Assembly: GCF_005239095.1 (NCBI RefSeq)
Contig: NZ_SZUA01000001.1
Span: 584,848-648,847, forward strand
DNA: 64,000 nt
Source of the DNA: Luteimonas gilva
GTDB lineage: Bacteria > Pseudomonadota > Gammaproteobacteria > Xanthomonadales > Xanthomonadaceae
Direction of reading: 5' to 3'
The notes under the pieces were generated by a model. It did no database searches. It had not been told where the DNA came from and worked only from the letters and a program-made list of their open reading frames with translations. Below are positions 1 to 6,658 of the stretch, one piece after another. Within the stretch, counting starts at the first letter, position 1; every line of letters starts with the position of its first letter. The position numbers and the translations under genes were made by a program.

Positions 1-1758
1 AATCGTATTTCGATCCCGATCCGGATCGCGCACCCGCAACGTTGGTACCCGGCGGGCTACGGCAAGCAGGCCTTGTATCGTTTCTCCGTCGAAGCGGAAG
101 GTCAGGGCGGCGATCGCGCGCAATCCAGCCTGCGTACGGGCTTGCGCAGCGTCGAGCTGCGCCGCGACAAGGACGAGCGGGGCAGGGGCTTCGCCTTCGT
201 GATCAACGGCATCCCGGTCTTCGCCAAAGGCGCCAACGCCATTCCGTTCGATGCCTTTCCGGCGCGGGTCACGCAGGCGCAGCTTCGCCGCGTGCTCGAA
301 TCCGCCCGCGATGCGAACATGAACATGATCCGCAACTGGGGCGGCGGCTACTACGAAAGCGACGCGTTTTTCGAGCTGGCCGACGAACTAGGGCTGATGG
401 TCTGGCAGGACTTTATGTTCGGCGGCGGCATGCAGCCCGGCTACGATCCGGATTTCCGCGCCAACGTCCGCGCCGAAGCGCGCGATCAGCTGCGCCGTTT
501 GCGCAACCATCCCAGCATCGTGCTTTGGTGCGGCAACAACGAAGAAGAGACAGCCTGGAAGGACTGGGGCAACGGCAAGAAACTCGACGAAGTCGATCCG
601 GCATTCGCCGCGAAGGTTTGGGCGGGCTACGAACAACTGTTCGGTCGCGATCTGCGCGAGGTGGTGGCGCAGGAAGGAGGCGGCGTGCCGTATTGGTCGA
701 GCTCTCCCAGCAACGATCTCGACGGGCCGAGCAACGATACGGACAACGGCGACAAGCATTATTGGGCGGTCTGGGCCGGCTCGGAACCGGTCGAAAACTA
801 CCTGAGCGAAACCCCGCGTTTCATGTCCGAATACGGACTGCAAGCGTGGCCGGAAATGAGCACTATCCGCAGTTTCGCCGGCGCGGACGACTTGCGGATC
901 GATTCGCCCGTGATCCGTGCCCATCAGAAGTTCCTGGCAGGCGACGGCAACCAGCGCTTGCTGCACTACATCCGCGCCGAATACGGCGAGCCGCGCGATT
1001 TCGAGGATTTCGTCTATCTGAGCCGGACGCTGCAGGCCGAAGGCATCGAATTGGCGGCGCTGCACCATCGCGCCTCGCGGCCGTGGACGATGGGTTCGCT
1101 TTACTGGCAGCTCAACGACGTTTGGCCGGGCGCTTCCTGGTCCAGCATCGACTATTACGGCCGCTGGAAGCCGCTGCATTTCCACGCCAGGCGTTTCTAC
1201 GCCGACCTGGCCGTAGCGGCGTTGCGCAGGGACGGAGAAACCGAAGTGACCCTGGTGTCGGACCGGACAGGCACCGTACGCGGCGAACTGCGGTTGCGCG
1301 TGCTCGGCTTCGACGGCACGACGTATCGCGACGAGCGCAAGCCCGCGACCTTGGCGCCGTCGTCGGCGACGCGCATTGCCGCATACCGCGATGCTGACCT
1401 GCTGGGAAACGCGGATCCGCGCAGTACCGCGGCCGTATTCGAACTGCTCGTCGACGGCCGCCCCGTTTCGCGGCGCATCGTCTATTTCGGCGCCGCCAAG
1501 ACGCTGGTTTATCCGTCTGCTGCCGTAAAGCAGGAATGGCAGAAGACGGCCTCCGGCCATCGCCTGCGGCTGACGGCGACGCAAGGGCTCGTCCGTGCGC
1601 TGTGGATGGATTTCGGAAATCTCGATGCCGAAGTTTCCGACAACGCCTTCGACCTATTGCCCGGCGAAACCGTATCGCTGACGGTTTCCTCTCCGGCGTC
1701 CTTCGACGAACTCCAGCGCGGCCTGAGCTTGCGCTGGCTGAACAACCACCCGAGGTGA
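1..1758 (+). CDS. Beta-mannosidase, glycoside hydrolase family 2 (5' end missing)
   Basis: The reading frame is open from the first base, so the N-terminal sandwich domain lies outside the window. What remains is the end of the immunoglobulin-like domain, the TIM barrel and the C-terminal domains of a GH2 beta-mannosidase, which removes terminal beta-linked mannose. The acid/base site is the Asn-Glu pair in WCGNNEEE (Glu codon at 541-543). The nucleophile is the Glu of MSEYGLQAWP (codon at 829-831). RNWGGGYYES and DFMFGGG are typical of the beta-mannosidase branch. The stop lies 7 bases before the GH47 gene, so the two are probably co-transcribed for breakdown of mannose-containing glycans. 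The family call is firm; the natural substrate is inferred. Confidence 0.93.
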   Translation, partial: NRISIPIRIAHPQRWYPAGYGKQALYRFSVEAEGQGGDRAQSSLRTGLRSVELRRDKDERGRGFAFVINGIPVFAKGANAIPFDAFPARVTQAQLRRVLESARDANMNMIRNWGGGYYESDAFFELADELGLMVWQDFMFGGGMQPGYDPDFRANVRAEARDQLRRLRNHPSIVLWCGNNEEETAWKDWGNGKKLDEVDPAFAAKVWAGYEQLFGRDLREVVAQEGGGVPYWSSSPSNDLDGPSNDTDNGDKHYWAVWAGSEPVENYLSETPRFMSEYGLQAWPEMSTIRSFAGADDLRIDSPVIRAHQKFLAGDGNQRLLHYIRAEYGEPRDFEDFVYLSRTLQAEGIELAALHHRASRPWTMGSLYWQLNDVWPGASWSSIDYYGRWKPLHFHARRFYADLAVAALRRDGETEVTLVSDRTGTVRGELRLRVLGFDGTTYRDERKPATLAPSSATRIAAYRDADLLGNADPRSTAAVFELLVDGRPVSRRIVYFGAAKTLVYPSAAVKQEWQKTASGHRLRLTATQGLVRALWMDFGNLDAEVSDNAFDLLPGETVSLTVSSPASFDELQRGLSLRWLNNHPR

Positions 1759-1765
1759 GAACGCG

Positions 1766-3145
1766 ATGAAAGCGACTTTCTTGAGCGCACTGGCTTTCCT
1801 TGCGCTGGCGCTCGTTCCGATGAAGGCGCCGGCCGCCGAACCGGCGATGAGCGATGCCCAAGCCGCGAAGCTGGCCGAACGCGTCAAGGCCGAAACCCGG
1901 CACGCCTGGCAGGGTTATAAACGCCAGGCCTGGGGCCATGACGCGCTCAAACCGCTCAGCGGGAAACCTCACGATTGGTACGGCGAATCCTTGCTGATGA
2001 CTCCGGTCGACGCGTTGGACACGCTGATCCTGATGGGCTTGGACCAGGAAGCGAAGGAAGCCCGCGAGCTGATCGCGACGAAACTGTCCTTCGACCGCGA
2101 TCTGAACGTGCAGAATTTCGAAATCACGATCCGCCTGCTCGGCGGCCTGCTCTCGGGTTACGAGATGACCGGAGACAAGCGTCTGCTCGATCTCGCGCAA
2201 GACTTGGGCAAGCGCCTGTTGCCGGTCTTCGAATCCAAGACCGGTTTGCCCTATACGCACGTCAATCTGCGGACGGGCAAGGTCAGCGGCAAGGTCAGCA
2301 ATCCGGCCGAGACGGGCACACTGCTGCTGGAATTCGGTACTTTGAGCAAACTCACCGGCGATCCGGTGTATTACGACAAGGCCAAGCGCGCGCTGGTCGC
2401 CACCTACGAGCGCCGTTCCAAGATCGGCCTGGTCGGCGCGGCGATCGACGTCGAAACCGGCGAATGGACGGCAACGGACAGCCATATCGGCGGCGGCATC
2501 GATTCCTACTACGAATACCTCTACAAGTGCTGGCTGCTGTTCGGCGACGCCGACTGCAAGAAAATGTGGGACGACAGCATTCCCGCGGTCAACCGCTACT
2601 TGGCCGACGAGGTGCGCGACGGCGAGCTGTGGTACGGCCGCGCCGATATGGCGACGGGCAAGCGCAGCGCGACCCGCTACGGTGCGCTGGATGCGTTCAT
2701 GCCGGCATTGCTGGCGCTGGGCGGCGATCTGGACCGCGCCCGTCGCTTGCAGAATTCGGGGCTGAAGATGTGGCGGCTGCACGGCATCGAACCCGAGGCG
2801 CTGGACTATTCGACGATGAAGGTCACCTCGGGGTCGTACCACTTGCGTCCGGAAATCGTCGAGTCGGCTTACTACCTGCATCGTCTGACCGGAGACGCCG
2901 AGTACCGCGCCATGGGCCGCGAATTCTTCGAGGATTTCGTGAAGCATTGCCGTACCAAAGACGGTTATGCTGCATTGAAGGACGTGCGCACGATGCAGAA
3001 GGACGATTCCATGGAGAGTTTTCTGTTCGCGGAAACCTTCAAGTACTACTACCTGCTGTTCGCGCCGGCGGAAAAGCTGGATTTCGACGCCATCGTCTTC
3101 AACACCGAGGCTCACCCGTTGCGCAGGAAGACGGCGAGCCGGTAG
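1766..3145 (+). CDS. Glycoside hydrolase family 47 alpha-1,2-mannosidase, secreted
   Basis: A 459-residue protein with a cleavable signal peptide (about residues 1-23, ending APAAEP). It carries the hallmark segments of the (alpha/alpha)7-barrel GH47 family: LLMTPVDALDTLILMGL, YHLRPEIVESAYYL, DDSMESFLFAETFKYYYLLF and the final FNTEAHP. The Thr of the last motif is the family's calcium-binding residue. GH47 enzymes trim alpha-1,2-mannose from high-mannose N-glycans. They are best known from eukaryotes and are uncommon in bacteria. The start follows a GAGGTGAG ribosome site overlapping the GH2 stop. Pairing with a beta-mannosidase suggests stepwise removal of both alpha- and beta-mannose from host or fungal glycoproteins. 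The family is certain; the role is inferred. Confidence 0.93.
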   Translation: MKATFLSALAFLALALVPMKAPAAEPAMSDAQAAKLAERVKAETRHAWQGYKRQAWGHDALKPLSGKPHDWYGESLLMTPVDALDTLILMGLDQEAKEARELIATKLSFDRDLNVQNFEITIRLLGGLLSGYEMTGDKRLLDLAQDLGKRLLPVFESKTGLPYTHVNLRTGKVSGKVSNPAETGTLLLEFGTLSKLTGDPVYYDKAKRALVATYERRSKIGLVGAAIDVETGEWTATDSHIGGGIDSYYEYLYKCWLLFGDADCKKMWDDSIPAVNRYLADEVRDGELWYGRADMATGKRSATRYGALDAFMPALLALGGDLDRARRLQNSGLKMWRLHGIEPEALDYSTMKVTSGSYHLRPEIVESAYYLHRLTGDAEYRAMGREFFEDFVKHCRTKDGYAALKDVRTMQKDDSMESFLFAETFKYYYLLFAPAEKLDFDAIVFNTEAHPLRRKTASR

Positions 3146-3202
3146 CCCCCGAATCGCGCCGGCGGCATACTTCGCCCGACACGGATGCGGGCGAGGAAAG
3201 CG

Positions 3203-5410
3203 ATGGGCATGGCGGCTTGGGCGAGGGCATCGGTTTTCGGCGCGTTGTTGGCCGCGAGCGCGCCGGCGGCAGCGAAAACCTGTCTCGTGCTCGGCGGCGG
3301 CGGCGCCCGCGGCGCGGCGCATATCGGTGTGCTCAAGGTGATCGAGCGCGAGCGCATCCCGATCGACTGCATCGCCGGCACCAGCATGGGCGGCATCGTC
3401 GGTGCGCTGTACGCCTCCGGCTATACCGCCACCGAAATCGAAAGCATCCTGGACAGCATCGACTGGGGCCGCACGCTGCGCGACCAGCCGCCGCGAGCGC
3501 TGGCGTCGATGCCGCGCAAGCGCGACGAGATGCAATATCTGCTGGTCGGCGAAATCGGCCTGGGCAAGGACGGCAAGCTGCGCATGCCCACCGGCGCGGT
3601 GCAAGGACAGCAATTGGAACTGCTGCTGCGCCGGTTGTTCCTGCCGGTTTCCGGCGTGGAAAGCTTCGACGCGCTGCCGATCCCCTTCCGTACGATCGCC
3701 ACCGATATCGGCACCGGCGAGGGCGTCGTATTCGATCGCGGCGACCTGGCCCTGGCCGCGCGTTCGACGATGTCCGTGCCCGGCGTGTTCGCGCCGGTGG
3801 ACTACGACGATCGCTTGCTGGTCGACGGCGGCGTGGTCGAGAACGTGCCGATTTCGCTGGCCCGCAGCATGGGCGCGGACCGGATGATCGCGGTCGACGT
3901 CGGCGCGGGTTTGCTGCCGAAGGAAAAATTGACCTCGTCGCTGGCGATCACGCTGCAGACCCTGTCGGCCTTGATGGTGCGGCGTACGCAAGAGCAATTG
4001 GCGACGCTCGGCGAGAACGACATCCTGATCAAGCCCGAGCTGGGCGACATCGGCAGCGCCAGCTTCGACCGGGCGATGGCGAGCGTGCCGATGGGGCAGG
4101 CGGCGGCCGAGGCTATGCTGGAACGACTGCGCGGGCTATCGGTATCCGAAGCCGAATACACGGTCTGGCGCGAACGGCATCGGCGCCGCGATTTCGATCC
4201 ACCGCTGATCGCTTTCCTGGAAGTGGCCGGACAACGCAGCCGGACGGCGGCGCAGGTCGGCAACCGTTTGTCGAATCTCGCCGGCAAGCCCTTGGACACC
4301 GCCGCGCTGGAAACCGACATCAATACGGCCTATGCCGCGGGCGACTATCAGCGCATCGGCTATCAGCTGGTGCGGCGCGACGGCGAGACCGGTTTGCGCA
4401 TCGTCCCCGAGGACAAGGCTTGGGGGCCACTGTTCTGGCGCGCCGGCTTGTCGTTGAGCGACGATTTTTCCGGACGCAGCAACTACCAATTGAACGTGGA
4501 AACGCGCTTGACCGGCTTGAACGAGAAAGGCGGCGAATTGCGCGGGCGCTTGGAGGCCGGCGAAATAGGCGGGTTGCGCTTGGATCTGCGCCAACCCTTC
4601 GGCGCGCGCGGGCAATACTTGGCGCAACCGTATCTGCAATATCGCGCTTTCGATCAGCCGCTGTCGTTCGAACCGGGCAGGACCTTCGCCCAGTTCCGAG
4701 TGCGCGAAGCGACGGCGGGATTCGAAGTAGGCTGGTTGCCGACGCCGACATGGCAGTGGTTCCTGCGCGCCGAAACCGGCCGGGATTGGCTGAGTCCGAA
4801 GATCGGCGATCGCGCTCAACTGGCGAGCGCGCGCAACGACTGGGGCGCCTACGGCATCGGCGCCGTGCGCGATACGCTCGATTCCGTGCAGTTCCCGACG
4901 CAAGGCAGCCGTAGCCAGTTGACCTACTTGCGCGCCAGTTCGGCGCTCGGCGGCGACGACGACGGCGACGTGGTGAACTTCGCCTGGGACAAGGCGCTCG
5001 GCAACGGCCGCCACACCGTGCTGCTCGGCCTGCGCGGCAAGACCGTCTTCGGCACGCCGGAAACCATCCGCACCACCAGCTTCATGGGCGGGCTGGCCAA
5101 CCTTTCGGGCTTCGGCGAGCGCGAGGTGATCGGCAACCACAGCGTCCTGGCGCGCGCGGTGTACTACCGCCGCTTCGGCCGGCTCGACGCGTTGTTCTCG
5201 GTGCCGGCCTATATCGGCGGCAGCTTGGAATACGGCGGCGCCTTCCAGGATCGCGACGAGATCGACGGCGGCAGCCTGATCGCCGCGGGCAGCGTGTTCC
5301 TGGGCGTGCAGACGCCGCTGGGGCCCATCTTCCTCGGCTACGGGCGCAACGATCTGGACCTGGATTCGTTCTATCTGACGTTCGGATCGCTGTTGCGGCC
5401 GATCGAATGA
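3203..5410 (+). CDS. Patatin-like phospholipase fused to an outer-membrane barrel (type Vd autotransporter)
   Basis: Residues 1-24 form a signal peptide (AASAPAAA). They are followed by a patatin domain with the oxyanion loop GGGGARG, nucleophile Ser61 in GTSMG and catalytic Asp208 in the DGG motif. A POTRA-like segment sits near residues 330-390, then an Omp85/D15-type C-terminal half rich in alternating strands and ending LTFGSLLRPIE. This order matches PlpD-type (type Vd) secreted lipases. I chose ATG 3203 because GAGGAAAG lies just before it; ATG 3185 upstream is also in frame. The protein is expected to hydrolyse phospholipids, either at the cell surface or after release. The two small genes downstream may belong to the same transcript. 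Confidence 0.9.
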   Translation: MGMAAWARASVFGALLAASAPAAAKTCLVLGGGGARGAAHIGVLKVIERERIPIDCIAGTSMGGIVGALYASGYTATEIESILDSIDWGRTLRDQPPRALASMPRKRDEMQYLLVGEIGLGKDGKLRMPTGAVQGQQLELLLRRLFLPVSGVESFDALPIPFRTIATDIGTGEGVVFDRGDLALAARSTMSVPGVFAPVDYDDRLLVDGGVVENVPISLARSMGADRMIAVDVGAGLLPKEKLTSSLAITLQTLSALMVRRTQEQLATLGENDILIKPELGDIGSASFDRAMASVPMGQAAAEAMLERLRGLSVSEAEYTVWRERHRRRDFDPPLIAFLEVAGQRSRTAAQVGNRLSNLAGKPLDTAALETDINTAYAAGDYQRIGYQLVRRDGETGLRIVPEDKAWGPLFWRAGLSLSDDFSGRSNYQLNVETRLTGLNEKGGELRGRLEAGEIGGLRLDLRQPFGARGQYLAQPYLQYRAFDQPLSFEPGRTFAQFRVREATAGFEVGWLPTPTWQWFLRAETGRDWLSPKIGDRAQLASARNDWGAYGIGAVRDTLDSVQFPTQGSRSQLTYLRASSALGGDDDGDVVNFAWDKALGNGRHTVLLGLRGKTVFGTPETIRTTSFMGGLANLSGFGEREVIGNHSVLARAVYYRRFGRLDALFSVPAYIGGSLEYGGAFQDRDEIDGGSLIAAGSVFLGVQTPLGPIFLGYGRNDLDLDSFYLTFGSLLRPIE

Positions 5411-5416
5411 GGGGGG

Positions 5417-5761
5417 ATGGCCGGTTTTGAACGTTTTCGGTCTTTCACCCCCAAACAGGCGCATACTGGCCCTCCGCTTTCGGAGTGGCCGTTGGACAAG
5501 CACGTCCCCTTATTCAAGCTGCGCCTAAATACGGGACAGAGCATCGGCCCCAGAAGCTTGCGCTCTCTGTGGTCCAAGGCGTGCGGCTCGAGCGACGTGA
5601 GCGTGACCCGGCAGACGTTCCGCACGGGTCCGACGGAAAAGCCGAGCTATCTATTGCACGGCCCGGCCGGTATGACCGATTTGCCGGCCATCGAACAAAG
5701 GCTGCGCGACCTCATGGGCGAGACGAGGCTCTCTGGCTCCGTCAGCGCTGTGCACCACTGA
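5417..5761 (+). CDS. Hypothetical protein
   Basis: A 114-residue frame beginning 7 bases after the patatin stop, directly after a run of G that could serve as ribosome site. I do not recognise a family. An internal TTG at 5492, preceded by CGGAG, would give an 89-residue protein starting at MDKHVPLFKLRLN. That may be the real start, because the first 25 residues have weak codon bias. No signal peptide or membrane segment is visible. It ends 16 bases before the next small gene, so the two may be a pair. It could be a spurious frame; an antisense frame overlaps its 5' half. Confidence 0.5.
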   Translation: MAGFERFRSFTPKQAHTGPPLSEWPLDKHVPLFKLRLNTGQSIGPRSLRSLWSKACGSSDVSVTRQTFRTGPTEKPSYLLHGPAGMTDLPAIEQRLRDLMGETRLSGSVSAVHH

Positions 5762-5777
5762 ATCGCAGGAGAATCCG

Positions 5778-6146
5778 ATGAGCTACGACATCGGCATAGG
5801 GCTGTGCACTGCCATCGACGGCCAAGAAGTCTCGGTAGGCCTCGACAGCGCCATGCTGAGCAAACTCAGTCCGGGGGCCTCCTGGCGCAAGTCGGGCACC
5901 AGCTCGCTGAGATTCGACATCCGCCTGTGCAGCACCAAGCGTCCGCTCAAGGTCGGCGACGAGGTTTACCTCGATAGCGCCGCGATCGAAAAAAAGGCGA
6001 CCGCGATGCTGGACATGGCGGGCGTCGCCGAACTCGTGCGCGTGAACCTGCACGAACTCGTTCGGGGCATGGATCCGATGCCCGCACCGCAGCCCGCGAC
6101 CAAGCGGGCCTACGGCAGCTTTCCAGCCGGGCGAGCGCGGAAATGA
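5778..6146 (+). CDS. Hypothetical protein
   Basis: A 122-residue protein with a good ribosome site (CAGGAG, 8 bases before the ATG) and the codon bias of neighbouring genes, so likely real. The sequence is soluble and lacks a signal peptide. It has alternating hydrophobic strands in its first 70 residues (MSYDIGIGLCTAIDG, DIRLCSTKRPLKVGDEVYL), then a helix rich in Ala, Val and Leu and a Pro-rich basic tail. I do not recognise a family. It is followed by the terminator shared with tmRNA, so it is the last gene of its transcript. Confidence 0.62.
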   Translation: MSYDIGIGLCTAIDGQEVSVGLDSAMLSKLSPGASWRKSGTSSLRFDIRLCSTKRPLKVGDEVYLDSAAIEKKATAMLDMAGVAELVRVNLHELVRGMDPMPAPQPATKRAYGSFPAGRARK

Positions 6147-6165
6147 GCGCATAGCCATTGGCAAG

Positions 6166-6208
6166 AAAAAAGGCCGGAACCCAGCATCTGCTGAATTCCG
6201 GCCTTTTT
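6166..6208. terminator. Bidirectional rho-independent terminator
   Basis: A near-perfect inverted repeat: AAAAAAGGCCGGAA on the left arm and TTCCGGCCTTTTT on the right, separated by about 16 bases. Both strands end in a T run. It lies 3 bases beyond the mature 3' CCA end of tmRNA and about 20 bases after the 5778-6146 gene, so it can end both convergent transcripts. Confidence 0.85.
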
Positions 6209-6210
6209 GT

Positions 6211-6564
6211 TGGTGGAGGTGGGCGGAATCGAACCGCCGTCCGAAGGCACTCCATCCCCGGCACTACATGCTTAGCGCGCCGTTAGTTCTCGTGCCTGGG
6301 CAACACGGCGCGCAAAGCACACCCAGGCACATACCCGCTAAGGTTGAACCGCGGTTGGCGGGTCGCCGCCGCGATCGATTCCGTGATAGTGACCCTACAC
6401 CGACGAGCACGGACACAAGTCGGTTCGGGGCTTACGCCTTAAGCGGCGAGAGCGTAGTTGTCGTCGTTGGCAACTAGAGTTTTGCAGCTGGATTAACGAG
6501 GAAAGCTACCCCCTCGGCATGCGCCAGGCGATTTCGCGACCCCCGTCGAAGCCAGTGCACCCCC
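6211..6564 (-). ncRNA. ssrA: Transfer-messenger RNA (tmRNA)
   Basis: On the minus strand the RNA begins GGGGGUG at 6564 and ends CACCUCCACCA at 6211. The two ends pair as the seven-base tRNA-like acceptor stem, including the conserved G-U pair at position 3, and the CCA is encoded. The T-arm GGTTCGATTCC and the 5' GGCTTCGACGG block are the usual tmRNA signatures. The tag reading frame after TAGTT is GCC AAC GAC GAC AAC TAC GCT CTC GCC GCT TAA. This gives the proteolysis tag ANDDNYALAA, one residue different from that of E. coli (ANDENYALAA). It works with SmpB, encoded about 2.4 kb away, to rescue stalled ribosomes. Confidence 0.96.
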
Positions 6565-6591
6565 GGGAATGTCGATCACGCTGACCCGCCC

Positions 6592-6619
6592 AGTATAGGG
6601 CTTGCCCGGGCCGTCTCAA
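6592..6619 (-). promoter_or_regulatory. Sigma-70 promoter of ssrA
   Basis: Reading the minus strand, TTGAGA (6619-6614) and TATACT (6597-6592) are separated by 16 bases. The -10 box is 27 bases before the mature tmRNA 5' end, so the primary transcript should carry a leader of about 20 bases. That leader would be removed by RNase P, as in other tmRNAs. Both boxes are close to consensus, which is unusual in this GC-rich DNA. Confidence 0.75.
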
Positions 6620-6658
6620 GGGCCGCGCGAAAACGCGCATAGGGCCCGTTCACCGCCT

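Noticed and set aside
1112-3997. A 961-codon open frame on the minus strand
   Set aside because: It runs antisense to the GH47 and patatin genes, both of which have unmistakable family motifs; long antisense frames are expected at this GC content.
6268-6477. A 69-codon plus-strand frame
   Set aside because: It lies wholly within the tmRNA gene on the opposite strand.
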